Origin: Corallium rubrum
Taxonomy: Eukaryota > Cnidaria > Anthozoa > Scleralcyonacea > Coralliidae
Direction of reading: 5' to 3'
Length of the DNA: 64,000 nt
Assembly (NCBI GenBank): GCA_964035015.1
Contig: OZ035997.1
Span: 19,712,563-19,776,562 of the forward strand
Positions 43,716 to 55,443 of the stretch are shown piece after piece (within the stretch, counting starts at the first letter, position 1; every line of letters begins with the position of its first letter). The notes under the pieces were generated by a model, which made no database searches, had not been told where the DNA came from, and saw only the letters and a list, made by a program, of their open reading frames with translations. A program made the translations under genes and the position numbers.

Positions 43716-44352
43716 TCATTACCAGAAATTTGGGTCATTTGTGCCGCTGCTCTTGGTCAGCGGCTATATTCGCCAAATAATATAATTATGTATTCTAGAA
43801 TTTCTAATGAGTGTGATTCTACTGTATTCTAGTGTTTCTCATTATTCAGGTCATTGAGTTCTTTAGAATTCGCCTAAATCGTGCACGATAAGGACTGTGA
43901 AATCAAGCAAGTTCAAACGCTTTTGGAAGTACTATGCTAAAGACAAATGAGTACTTTTATGTGCTCTCGAAGTAGACTGACTCATGCCGAATGCAAGGCG
44001 AGTCGGGCACTTCGCATCGCTCGTAAGGTTGTTGGTCAATTTGGCCAATTTCTAGAACCTGTTTGCAAAGATTACTATGGCTAACACTATGGATAGTGGC
44101 GCTTTCAGTGCAAAAATAAGACGAGCTAGGGAAGTACTTTGTCGTCGAAGTAAGCAAAAGTTTTTTAGTTATAACTGTTCCTTAGTCCATGCTGAAGTCA
44201 ACTGGAGTCGAGCAAAGAAGAAATATGTAACCGTTTAAGCAAAATTTGAATTATTATGTGCTCTCCTTATTATTTACTGTTGAGAATCTCCATTATTATG
44301 GTCCTTAATACGCACGCGCGCCACCGTCTTGTCCCAAATTTCTGGTAATGTC
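43716..44352. mobile_element. MITE-like element with CATTACCAGAAATTTGGG ends, upstream of transporter
   Basis: CATTACCAGAAATTTGGG near 43718 is repeated in inverse near 44333-44350. The 600-bp interior does not code for anything recognised. It starts within about 50 bp of the transporter ATG, so it may contain or displace part of the 5' UTR. Confidence 0.65.
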
Positions 44353-46089
44353 CAAATGTACTGACGCTTCGCGAAAAATAGCCGTTTTTATTTGCTCGCC
44401 CGTTTCTTTGTTATAATCTATTTAAATTTGTTATAATATCTATTTATATTTTTAGTTGGAACTCATTCAAAACACGTTGATATATTTCGAACGTCGTATA
44501 GGCAGCCTGGGCGGCATTCTCCCCCCGAAAAATTTTTATGTCTAGAATTGCGAATGGCTTTTTCCGTCTTCTCAGCCGAGTGAAATTATTACAATAACCG
44601 ACAAGATACAGCTTCAGAAAAATCACCAAAAAATCATGAAAAAAATCAAAAAATCACGAGAAAAATAAAAAAATCATGAAAAAAATCACATGATTTTTTG
44701 ATCACGTATACTTTTTCAGGAGTGATTTGTCCCTCGTTGCAATTATCACTGTTGGCTTCTGCACAACATATGTCTTATTCTGTGTTTCTACAGCAGTTTA
44801 ATTAACTGACTTGTCTAGATTAACCACTTAAAACTGAGTTCTTTGCCAATTGATAGAAATACGATTTTTCTTCCAGATCATTACCCGACAAATCGGTAAA
44901 TTTCCCCAATAGGCGGGGGGGGAGGGGGATTTCCCGACAGGGGGCTGCAGACGCATAGGAAGTATGAATACAAATGAAGAGAAGGAGGAGCTAGCTAATA
45001 CAACGATGTGACCCGCGGCAGAGAAGCTGAAAACACAAAACTGATCATGGCGGAACCGGGGGAGGAGCCCCCCCCCCCCCCCCCCCCCCCCCCTCCCCAG
45101 TGAAGATTTTTAAAGTGTCACTGAGACGAAAAATCGACCACAAGGTTTTGCGAAAATTTAACTTCGACGAACTTTATCGAGATATAAATACCCCGTGTAC
45201 AAAATTTAAACCGATATAAACAAATAGGTTTAAAGTTATAAACGTTTGAAATGCTGAAAATTTTGACAACAAAAAAGTCGAATTCAACATCATTTAGTTG
45301 TTCTTCTAGCTGTGGATCGAAATGGAATCATCCGTTATATGGTAGCCCATTTGGACGAATCTGGTTTCGGAATTTGCCAGGACGATGATTGTATTGCTTC
45401 GGCTGACAAGATTGATAATCGCGCAATACGAACAAGATATTGCCGAAGAAAAGTACAATACATTTTCAATATAGCAACATTTCAATTCTGACGTCGTGGT
45501 TTCTTCTTGAGAAAGACAGTATTAGTCGGCTAGAGACACTATCTTTATGTTGGTATGAATGTGTATAAAAATATGTATGTATATGTAATGTGGCTCTAGC
45601 TTGTATTTGATGCCTGACACATCATACATTTGATACTACTTACGTAGAAATTCAAAAGTTCGAGAGCATTTTCTCTCCTGTTGGAAATTATACAGCGACA
45701 GAAAAGAAAAAGAAAACTAGTTGCCCTCAGTATATAATTGATTCTGTCAATTTGCAATGGCCTGTTGACGTGGCTCACAAAGCTGGCGCATAAGTATAAC
45801 TAAAGTATCAATAATGTGCTGAACTGCTTCAGCTTGTAGAATTGTTTTGGTTAAATTTCTTAAGTTTTCTGCTGTTTTGCAAATCAGACTGTATATTTAT
45901 TGAGATAGTTATGCTATTTATTTTGTAACATCTAATAGCATTTTCTTTAAGTTTTAAAATACTAAATGAATTGCTAGTATATACATGTATTTTATATATA
46001 CAAATACAATACATCAAATTCAACCTTCCTTCTCGTTTGCTTTACTTACATGATATATTTTATAATCTTAAATAAAAGTATAGTGGAAC
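44353..46089. other. Non-coding stretch, no gene recognised
   Basis: AT-rich sequence with oligo-A/ATCA runs (44630-44700), a 26-base poly-C run (about 45069-45094), and a 21-bp block (AAGTGTCACTGAGACGAAA) that reappears in inverse near 55030-55050. An unrecognised open segment lies at 45300-45490. I see no gene. Confidence 0.45.
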
Positions 46090-46102
46090 TATGATTAGCA
46101 TG

Positions 46103-46747
46103 TTAAAAGCTTCTAGGACAGCGTCGGCCACGGTTGAAATCCAAATATTACCAGGGTTAAGTCACGTTGGCCTGAAAAACAGAGAAAAATCTTCTCGACG
46201 TTTCGAGCGAAGGCCCTTCGTCAGGAGAAATTAGTAAACAACTTACATGTGGTCACGTGTATTTATAGCAGAGCTACAATGGGAATCACGTGAACACATG
46301 TAAGCCAATAAAAACAAAGTAAACAAATAAATTAATATGTAATTTTAGCCTGTGTGCAGGTGCTGACCCAATTTGTGGGTCAGGTACCTGCAAATAGGCA
46401 AAGAAACAGGTTATAAATTACTATTTAAATCATCAGAAAAAGGTTAAGGAAAAGGTGTGGAATATGGTGGTGGAGTGAGCTAAATGAAAGAGAATCGCTC
46501 ATTGAGGCCGTGAGGGTGAATGGTACCAAGTTTGTAAATGAGACGCATTTCTTGTTTACGAAGAGTATCGTTACAACCTGTAATGGGCTGAATGGCACAG
46601 ATTTTCATGTTGGAAAAGGAGTGGTATAAATACGCGTGACCACATGTGAGTTGTTTACTAATTTCTCCTGACGAAGGGCCTTCGCTCGAAACGTCGAGAA
46701 GATTTTTCTCTGTTTTTCAGGCCAACGTGACTTAACCCTGGTAATAT
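46103..46747 (-). mobile_element. Penelope-like element fragment with inverted terminal repeats
   Basis: Inverted repeats of about 125 bp (46145-46269 and 46624-46747, starting ATATTACCAGGGTTAAG, including GACGAAGGGCCTTCGCTCG) flank a short coding remnant (46608-46480). The unit is bounded by TATGATTAGCATG at 46090-46102 and 46748-46760, a 13-bp target duplication. A 42-bp extension lies outside the left repeat. Inverted PLTRs, a one-sided tail, a duplication of this size and a GIY-YIG C-terminus are all features of Penelope-like elements. Confidence 0.8.
46480..46608 (-). pseudogene. C-terminal remnant of Penelope-like GIY-YIG endonuclease
   Basis: Forty-two codons from ATG to TAG: MKICAIQPITGCNDTLRKQE, then MRLIYKLGTIHPHGLNERF. 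The Cys pattern and the final 'E..-I..LGT..P.GLN' are typical of the end of Penelope-type RT-GIY-YIG proteins. The RT domain and most of the endonuclease are absent. The ATG sits only some 15 bp inside the inverted repeat, so it is an internal Met, not a start. Confidence 0.72.
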
Positions 46748-46760
46748 TATGATTAGCATG

Positions 46761-47653
46761 GTATGGTATAAGAACAGGGGGCAAGAAATATTCGCTTATT
46801 TTCCAACGGTTCACTTCCTTGGAGCTCGAGACTGCTCTGCCTCTGCCTCCAAAGTTTTGTTAGTCTTTCAAATAATAAGCATATTACCACGCTGCAAAAC
46901 TCTTGTTTGTAGTAAGGTCGCTCTAAAAATCTTCATGGAAAATGGATTGAAACAAACTATGAATCGTCTGGTTTAAATTGCGTGTCGGCGCGTTTAATAT
47001 GCTCCAAACAAACGGACCTAACCCAGTTTGCTCGTATGATTTGTCAATTGGGCTTATATGCTGCGCAATCCTGCAGAATAATCTCATTCATTACTAGAAT
47101 CCTTGGACTCTTACACTAGAAAACTTAGCGTGTTGTAAGCGTGTTTTAAAAACATCGATGCGTGTTCCAACGACACGTAGGCGTGTTCTAAATACACGTA
47201 AGCGTGTTGTTGGCGTGTTGCGATATGTTAGACGTGTTGTGCCGTGTTGTAACGACACGTCGCCAGAACACACTAACGTGTTGTTATAAACGAATATCTG
47301 TTACAACACGCCTTCAACACGGCTTGCTACACACAAAACGTGTTGCAAACCAATCGAAAACACGCTAACGTGTAAAAAGTCAGACATTTTGTAACACACT
47401 AAGTAGCTCGACCAATCAAATGCAAGAACAGATTGCCGCCAAAAGGAAGTTTTCGAAAGAGATTTTCAACACTCGAAGAAGAAGGCCAAGGAAACAACGA
47501 GAGCTACTAGTATTCCTTTCAATTTTAATGTCAGGAAAGCTACGCGGAGGAAGAAACAACAGCGCGCTGGAACAGTGCAAGCAGTTTTACGTATACGAGA
47601 GATTTTTTGATGTTTATCTGTCAAGATAAAACTGGTTTTCTGTAGAGAAATGT
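46761..47653. other. Non-coding stretch rich in CGTGTT motifs
   Basis: Between 47118 and 47360 the hexamer CGTGTT or its complement AACACG occurs more than 15 times in irregular spacing, on both strands. The pattern recalls the minisatellite of NUP58 intron 8. The 69-codon basic ORF at 47420-47629 has no recognised feature and I do not call it a gene. Confidence 0.5.
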
Positions 47654-47661
47654 CTCGAAGT

Positions 47662-48463
47662 CAGGGCCGCTTTACCCTATGGGCAAAAGGGGCAGCTGCC
47701 CAGGGGCCCGCGTGAGCGGGGGGCCCCGGCCCAATGAGGAAAAAAAAAAGTTTATTAATTGTGAAACGACTTAAAGAATATTTGGATTTTGAGTTTTTAG
47801 TATCTGCATAATGTATATACTGAATATAATGTGCCGATTAAATAGTCTCGTGAAAATTGCAACGATATATGTGCTGTACAACTTTCCTTACCGACCCACA
47901 AGATAATGAAATTTGCTTTATTTCGCTCGAGAAGGGTCTGGGAACTACACTTGGAGACCGCCGGAAGCAGTAAACCGGAAACATGGCGGCTCTTATATTT
48001 AGAGATGTTGACATGTTGTTCTGCCATATTCTATTTATAACCTATTCTATGCAAGGAAACGAAACATATTAATTGACCCTGTACATACAGACGCTATAAA
48101 ATTAACTTCAATATGCATGGGACCACTTACAACGTCAACGCTGTTCTCGGCTATGCCTCGACCAACTCTTAACGCTTTTTTCGTGCTCTCCGAACTTCTC
48201 GCGTGCATCCATAACTCGATGGAGCACGCCAAACCATGAACCATTTCTTAAATATCAAAACTTGTTATAATAGGGTTACTATATATTACCCGTTATATTA
48301 GGGTTGCTATTATTAGGGTTACTATGTTACTAATATTTGGGTTTTAAACAATTCTTAACCTATTTTCCAAAAATCCTATTTCCGCCTTTCCCAACATTTT
48401 TTTAAAAAGGGGCCCCATCTTATATCTCTGCCCAGGGCCCCATAATCTGTTAATGCGGCCCTC
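47662..48463. mobile_element. hAT-like non-autonomous element with 8-bp target duplication
   Basis: Ends CAGGGCCGCTTTA and (inverted) GAGGGCCGCATTA are followed inwards by CTGCCCAGGGGCCC and its near-complement. CTCGAAGT at 47654-47661 and 48464-48471 is an 8-bp target duplication. Both traits are those of hAT elements. The 802-bp interior holds a family A foldback copy (48140-48255) and no transposase. Confidence 0.85.
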
Positions 48464-48471
48464 CTCGAAGT

Positions 48472-50705
48472 AGAGTCCTGACAAGCCGCCATGTTTTTTG
48501 AAAGTGAAGACGAAAAAGCAAGACATCGCAAGTAACACCAGACCACAGAATAAAGAACTGAGCAGAAGGGCCACTCGGGGCTCGGAGTGTCGCCGTTTTT
48601 CAGTGCGCATGCGCGAGGTCTGCGAAGCTCGCAGCCAGTAAACCTCCGCCAGGTCAACAAGGAGTGTAATGGCGAAATACGGATTTGCTTCACTAAAATC
48701 GCTATATCTCACAAACTAGTCGCCCGATCTTCACGCTACAACCAGTAGTGATTGAGAGAAGGTAAGTGACAATATTTTTGCTGTTTAGAAGACATGAAAA
48801 ACATCTGAAAGTGAAAATTTACGGAATTAAAACCGCCACAGTATAGAGCCACTAAAGTATTCTTGTCGATTTTCCACTTGCCTTTACGGCTTGAAAAAAA
48901 GAGTAGAAACTCTTTGAAAACATTTCCAACATTGAGTACAAAGATGAAATCACACGTATGTGTTATTATTTATTGAATTAGACGAGTAGCTCTGAACAGC
49001 GAAGCAATTCTGTTAGGTGAATTTGGGGCAATTACACACTGTGACACTCTGAAATTTGCTGACCAGTATTCCATAAATCAAACTAGCAAGTGCCCACAAT
49101 CTACCCGCTTTTCAAAACTAAAGTTAATAGCTCTCCAATAATAACTTTAATATTTTTATTGAGAAGCGTGGCTGATTTTTATGTTTGTTTTGTTTTTTAT
49201 TACAGTTGAATCATGCATACAGTATTTCTTCTTGAACTTGTTTAATATATTCATATCATGTCAGACCATTGATCTTCTTGAAGTTGAAAGCAGTGTACTG
49301 AAATATATGCGATCAGTCCAAGATTGGGGTTGCTAAGCTCCTTCATAGTACATATTTTAGATCAAAACAAGGACTGGTGTATAATAAGAATTTCAATGGA
49401 GTATTGTGTTTATTGGATGGTCACTTGTAAATTATTTCTATAGTTTGATACTGTACTTTGATTTGTACTACAGTGTAAATTATTTTTTGCTATATAAAAA
49501 TAAATATTTGGGATTGACTGCTTGTGATTGAATTGAGGTTGAATTTCTTCTTGAACTGCACCAGTGCAACAGCAAATTTGCACTAACTTTGAATTTTGCA
49601 TAATTATATATGTCCAAACATCCAAACAAAGTCATTCAGAGAAATTAGTTTTGCTAAAACAATGTCCTTGTCCAATCTGAGATTAAATTTTGCTAATCAG
49701 GCCTTTCCAGATTACAAAAAAGAATGGAGAATGCAATTGCATGCAAACATTTCTGCCTGGTAGTTTCAATTAATCAATGGTTTATAGTGCTGTATATAAG
49801 CTTGCACAATATCAAATGATTTCAGCATGCAAAACTGATTGCTATTGAAAAAGTTTTATTCCTTCTGTGAGACAATGATGTGAAAAAACTTTATATGTAT
49901 TCTATCATGTATTCTAATAGAAATTTGGTATATTTTGTAATTCAGTTTTTTAACTGCAAATATGGTATTAAAACATACAAATAGCCCTGGCCCCTGGTGT
50001 CAAACAAGACAGCAAACAGCTCACAGGTGGTGACACCAAGCAGTAATTTAAACGTAAGTTACCTCTATCATAAGTTTAATTCCTACATGTTAGTTTTATG
50101 AAATTTAAAAAAAATATAACAACAGTACTAAACTGGCCTAATTAATTTCAAAATATATTTAATACTGTAAAACGACAAAACGTCACCTAATAGAATTGCT
50201 TCGTTCTTCAAAATTACTCAATCCATTCAAGAAATAACAGGAAATATGCGCAGTTTAATCTTTATACTTAACGTTTAAACTGCTTTTAAAGATTGTCTGC
50301 TCTTATTTTTGCTTGCAAATGCAAGTTTAAAGAAGATGGTAATGCTTTAAATAGCTTCACACAGTGGCGGTTCGAGTTCGTTTTAATTGCGCAAATTTTC
50401 ACTTTCAAATGTTTTTCGTACCTTCTAACGGCAAAAATATTGTCATCTACCTCTCCTCTATTCCTACTGGTTGTAGCGTAAAAATCGAGCGACTAGTTTG
50501 TGAGATATAGCGATTTTAGTGATCCAACTCCGTATTTCGCCATTGCACTCCTTGTTGACCTGGCTGAGGTTTACTGGCTGCGAGATTTTCCGGAAGTGGT
50601 TTTCGGTAACAAGCGCGAGGACAAAAACTTCAAAGGTTCCGACCCGAGTGGCCCTTCTGCTCAGTTCTTTATTCTGTGACCAGACGTCGTCGACTCTGGT
50701 CTAAA
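48472..50705. mobile_element. 2.2-kb element with about 550-bp terminal inverted repeats
   Basis: The left arm (48480-49035) and right arm (50170-50703) match in inverse. Shared blocks are CAGAATAAAGAACTGAGCAG, AGGGCCACTCGGG, CAGCCAGTAAACCT, GTCAACAAGGAGTG, TCACAAACTAGTCG and CGAAGCAATTCT(G/A)TTAGGTGA. The arms are diverged by indels. The 1.1-kb centre is AT-rich with no ORF. Class unknown; the outer ends are not sharply defined. Confidence 0.65.
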
Positions 50706-50971
50706 ACTTTAGTTTAAGGTACTGTACTTGACTAGAGTTAATCCTAAGTAATTTCCTTGCTTCTGTACTTTTATTTAGTGCAAAATTCTATAATTTGAAC
50801 CATTTCATAGCCATTTTTAAAACTCTCAACTTATATTAACTCTTATTATATGTCTTGCGAGTCCGAACTGGCGTATTGAACGCTGATTGGCTAACGTGCG
50901 AGTCCGTACTTTACCGTACGGACTCGGCGACCGAAACAATTTGTGAGCAAAATTAGACGAAATAGCGAAAA

Positions 50972-51324
50972 ATGGACGGCCAATTCTATTATCCGGAGGA
51001 ACTAACCGACGAAGATGATATATTAAATGCTACGGAGACAGAGTACATTAGAGAAAAAAAGCAAGCCATTTTAAAACGCCGGGCAAACCTCGCAACAACG
51101 TCAGCAATGTCGTTAGCACTTGAGCGACAACAAAAAACGAAGACGACGTTTTCACAAAATTTATTTGTGAACAACAGTCTAAAAACACAGTGAATAAAAC
51201 TAAAGGCGATGTTAACAACTTTAGACGATTCTGTTCAAGTCAAAACGAAACAAAAGAGTTACAAGACATACCTGTTAAGGAGTTGAATACACTTTTGAGA
51301 CCGCTCAGCCTCCGCTTGCACTGA
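50972..51324 (+). pseudogene. Crypton-like / KCTD1-type protein N-terminus, frameshifted
   Basis: A 73-codon frame (MDGQFYYPEELTDEDD...) overlaps a second frame (51184-51324) that continues KTKGDVNNFRRFCSSQNETK and ELQDIPVKELNTLL. The second part resembles the SAM-like N-terminal domain that precedes the tyrosine recombinase in Cryptons and in the host proteins derived from them ('T..DV..F..F......R.-..IP..EL...L'). A one-base change in the CTAAAAACA tract would connect the frames. No recombinase core follows in the window. The family call is tentative. Confidence 0.4.
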
Positions 51325-51403
51325 CGTACAGGAAGACGTACTGTAGACGATAATGTTTTCTCTAAATTATTTCTCGTTGTTGTGGAGACATATAATAAAT
51401 TCC

Positions 51404-51586
51404 TTATTAACCTCACAAGCTCGGTCCGTACGGGAAAATATTTTGCTTGAGATCTTTTGAGTACAGACCGAGCCCATATTTTGCTTTCGGTCTTTTGAGT
51501 ACAGACCTCGCCCTTCGGGCTCGGTCTGTACTCAAAAGATCTCAAGCAAAATATTTTCCCGTACGGACCTCGCGCTCGGTTAATAA
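51404..51586. mobile_element. Palindromic element, TTATTAACC family, copy 3
   Basis: Ends TTATTAACC and GGTTAATAA as in 10344-10486. The arms pair through GGTCCGTACGGGAAAATATT and TTGAGATCTTTTGAGTACAG. A segment of the left arm (ATTTTGCTT...CTTTTGAGTACAGACC) is partly duplicated before the centre. It directly follows the Crypton-like remnant. Confidence 0.78.
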
Positions 51587-52234
51587 GTACTTAGTATTTA
51601 CTGCTTTTGTGTGGTTGGAACTTGACAGCAAACTTTTTTGTCGTTCGTTTTGATAGTTAGATGACTCATGCTGCTAAACCAATAAACTACTATGTATTAT
51701 TTTTCGGAAACAAACATTTTTAATACTATTTAAGCTTAAATATTGTAATGACTGGATTTCATCTTCAAAACGTAAAGCTTATCAAGTATTAAATATAGCC
51801 AATCAATATTTGTAACCAAACAATTGTAATTTTCTTATAGTATCCTAGTTTGTTAATATTTCAAATTTTAATTTTATAATTAATTGTTCTTCAGTTCAAA
51901 TCAGAAGTGGATCATGTTTACTTGATGACTGTCTCCCTCACATTGTGGTTTTTATTCATGCACAATTACTGAATTACAAGTGAGTACATATTAATTTTGT
52001 GTTGCATGAAAAATTGTTTGTAAATAATTAGTCTTTGCAATTCTTTTTTAATTTAATTATTGCATGTATGCTAAGAACTTGTGTACATTTTGGCTCAAAA
52101 CAATGTTTAGCACTATTTACTAATGCCAGTCAAATGGTGTATACTTCTACAGACTCTGGTTTAAGGTGTAAACAATTTAAGTTGACTTAAATCAGAAATA
52201 ACTTTTGTGGATGATATCATCTTAATTTTCATCA
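51587..52234. other. AT-rich stretch without features
   Basis: No gene, inverted repeat or tandem repeat recognised. Confidence 0.5.
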
Positions 52235-52850
52235 ATAATTGGATGAAAAGGAAACTACACGGGGGCACCACATTGAGTGGGTGTCTCCCCCAAACTATCT
52301 TTTTTTGAAAATTAGGGTGGGTTATGTCCCCAATACTAAAAAAATGTAAATATAAAAATATGGGGTCACCATCATGACTTAAATGAAATAATTATGACTA
52401 TAAAAATATGGGGTCACTACTTAATGTGGGATCTCCCCGAAAATGACATTTTTGGAAAGACTACACATTTAAGTATATATTAGTGACCCCATATTTTTAT
52501 AGTTATAATTATTTAAGTCATGCAGGTGACCCCATATTTTTATATTTTATATTTATACACTTTTTTAGTATTGGGTCATTCCAGAAAACATCCACACCTC
52601 CCCCACGGAGGAAATGTGAAGTTGACCCCCTCCCCCCTTCGGATGTCCTAGTACATTTTACTATTATCAGAAGTAGATTTACCCCCCTCCCCTCCCCGGA
52701 TGGCACAAATTTCCTCTGTGGGGGAGGTATGGATCTTTTCTGGAATGACCCATTGGGGAGATACCCTGCACCCTAATTTTGCAAAAAAATATAGTTTTGT
52801 GGAGATACCACTCAATGTTAGGTGACCCACATAGTTTCCTTTTCATCTTA
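52235..52850. mobile_element. Nested foldback elements (outer 616 bp, inner 52574-52752)
   Basis: The outer arms pair via GATGAAAAGGAAACTA / AGTTTCCTTTTCATC and TATAAAAATATGGGGTCACC, whose complement is in the right half. An inner element has ends GGGTCATTCCAGAAAA and TTTTCTGGAATGACCC, with CCTCCCCCACGGAGGAAAT in its arms. The inner unit interrupts the right part of the outer one. Confidence 0.75.
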
Positions 52851-53054
52851 CTTTTTATTTTATTTTATTTTATTTCTATATTAACTGGTGAAAATGCCGA
52901 TCATAAGTGATGGTGGCCAGACAGTCAGCACTAATGTGATCATCATTTTCACCAGTTAATCAGCACAATGCAGACTGCACGTAAATAGACAATATATCAA
53001 TATAGAGAGAGTTTAAGTAGGCTGCCTCAGGTTTCAAACTCGTATAATTGCACC

Positions 53055-53508
53055 ATAGGCATAGAGTTTTGTTTTTGTCCAGGGGGGCTGAACAGGGCCT
53101 TTCTAAGAATTTTCCCATGGGGGGCATTTGCAAAAATGGACTCTTCTGGGGGAGTCTGTGGGCATGCCCCCCCCTGGAAATTTTTGAAATTTAGAGTCTC
53201 GGAAAATTCCTGCATTCTGAGGGGTGATTTTTAAGAACACTGAAAGTCATGAAATGGCATAAAAACTAGTTAAAATACAACACATGTCAACTATTTTTCG
53301 ATGTTGTGTTTACTGGGTTGTCTTATGTGTACATGGGTGCTTTTGGCTGGCAGGAATAAGACTGTAACGGTTACTTTACACTAACCAGTATAAAGTACCT
53401 ATAATTTGTGAATGGTGGAGGGGCGGAGGGGCTGAGTTCCCCCATTAAGATTTCTTGGGGGGGGGGGATAAAGCCCCTCAGTCCTCCCCATACTCTGTGC
53501 CTATGATA
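53055..53508. mobile_element. Dispersed repeat, family C, copy with terminal inverted repeats
   Basis: Bounded by ATAGGCATAGAGT and ACTCTGTGCCTAT. The body is the reverse complement of 24440-24795. G-rich runs near both ends (GGGGGGCTGAACAGGGCC; GGGGGGGGGGATAAAGCCCC) match the C-rich segment at 23370-23440 in NUP58 intron 7. Confidence 0.7.
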
Positions 53509-53589
53509 TGTACTCTCTGTGCATATATTACATTCTACTTTTACATGGGCAAATCGTCTTAAGGTGGCTCCATACAGTTTCTTGAAAAA

Positions 53590-54192
53590 TCGAGAAATAC
53601 AAGTTTGAGAGTTCAAAACACATCCATAAACAATTTGGAAAAAGAATAAAACTAAATGTTATACACAGTTAAACAGTCTGACAATCAAAAACTGTTACCA
53701 AATAAATGGTTGCTATGGCAAAAATGACGTTTCAAAATGGCTGCCAATTACCCTTTAAACTAATTTAATTCGAAAAAAACTTTATTTATTATTCCCCATT
53801 AATACTTCTCTTGAAGTACGAGTAAGCAATAGGCTGATTTTAAAAAAATTCTGTAGATCCAATTTTTTAAAAAATTGACAAACATGATTTTTCTGAGAAA
53901 AAAAATTATTCATTCCACAGAATTTTTTTCAAAATCGGCCTATGCATTACTCATATTTAAGAAAAGTTTTAATGAGAAAAAAATTGGGGTCACCATCGTT
54001 TTTCTTGAATTAAATTAGTTTGAGGTGTAATTGGCAGTCATTTTGAAACGTCATTGTTGCCATAGCAACAACTGATGCTATTTATTTGGTAACAGTTTTT
54101 GATTGTCAGACTTTTTATCTATGCGTAACATTTAGTTTTATTCTTTTTCCGAATTGTTTATGCATGTATTTTGGACCCTCAAACTTGTATTT
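53590..54192. mobile_element. 600-bp near-complete palindrome
   Basis: The left arm (ACAAGTTTGAGAGTTC, AAACTAAATGTTA, TCAAAAACTGTTACCAAATA, GTTGCTATGGCAA, TTTCAAAATGG) is followed in reverse by the right arm (CATTTTGAAACGTCAT, TTGCCATAGCAAC, TTTGGTAACAGTTTTTGA, TAACATTTAGTTTT, CTCAAACTTGTATTTC). Arms are about 290 bp with no large unique centre. Non-coding. Confidence 0.8.
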
Positions 54193-54423
54193 CCCATTAA
54201 AAAAATATTCAATTGAAAATTCCAACACAAAACAGGAACACTCCACATATAGTGTCCAGAATGATAAACAGCTCAAAGAAACATATTTAAGTTTTAATTA
54301 CAATATTTAACATACTGAATCTATAAATTCGTTATCATATTAAGAATTTACCAGAAATATTCACAAATTATTTTGTAACAAATAATCAAAAGGGAAACAA
54401 AAAAATATTTTTACAAATTTAAA

Positions 54424-54523
54424 ACATTAGTTAACAATATCATTTAAAGTTTTAAACATGTAAATTAATTAATGATTAATTAATTTACATGGTTAAATAG
54501 TACTGTTAACTAATGTATTAAAT
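54424..54523. repeat. AT-rich palindrome
   Basis: AACATTAGTTAACA...TAAATTAATTAATGATTAA pairs with TTAATTAATTTA...TGTTAACTAATGT. Arms about 45 bp. Confidence 0.75.
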
Positions 54524-55087
54524 TTCTAGGAAATGTATTTTTGTTTCTCTTTTAAATGTTATATTAGATTTAATATTTTTTACACGTATACAGTACTTAT
54601 ATACTGTTCATTTACAATATCTTCTTTTTATAGTTTGTACTGTTCTCTCATTGGCTGGGGTACTCACTGCCTATTGGTAACAGACCAGGAATCAATTTTC
54701 AAATTCAAACAATGATGGAAAATGCTTGTATGCCATTTTGTCACAAGTCGAACTGTCATAGGATTACTGCGTGTTCTTACAACACGTTTGGGTTTCTAGT
54801 GTATGTAAGGACATTCCTGCTTTAATATCATATTGATTGCTGCAATCTTGTACAACAAAGCGAAATGATGGCATGACGGAATAATGTAATTTTAATGGGG
54901 CGGGCCGCGAATTTGCGTATTTCTTTCGTCAATATCCGCTTTACTTTTCCGAATATCAGCATGAAACTTCGTTTGGTAAGTCTTCGATACATGCACTTTA
55001 GGCTCATAGAGAAAAAAAGTAGGGGTAAAAATTTCGTCTCAGTGACACTTTAAGGGGGAGCCAAAACTGAAAGGGGCGCACAGGCTA

Positions 55088-55229
55088 GAGTTTAGTTCAC
55101 GTAGTTATAATAATTAGTCAAGTTATGCTTGCAGCAAAAACACTCCCATTTTCCCCCGCACGTAATAATAATAGACTTTATAACGATTTTTGTTTTGCTA
55201 GAGAGATCTTCTCAATAATTTACATTAAA
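55088..55229. repeat. 142-bp near-identical dispersed repeat, copy 2
   Basis: Same sequence as 42428-42569 with three substitutions. The homology stops abruptly on both sides. Confidence 0.85.
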
Positions 55230-55443
55230 AAATACCTAGAGATTGAAAGTTATGACCCTGACCTTCTTTTTTGTTTTAATTCATTGCGACTCTGAAAGCA
55301 GAATTAATTTTGCTGTATTATTATATAGTAAGGTTTGAGTATTGCCGAAATTATTGAATGTAGATTTCTAACGTTTCGAACGAAACGGGCTCCTATATTT
55401 CGACTTGCATTTCAACACTACCAAAGCAGAGCACACTACTTAA

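Noticed and set aside
47420-47629. 69-codon basic open frame
   Set aside because: No recognisable domain, splice context or repeat relation; composition alone is not enough.
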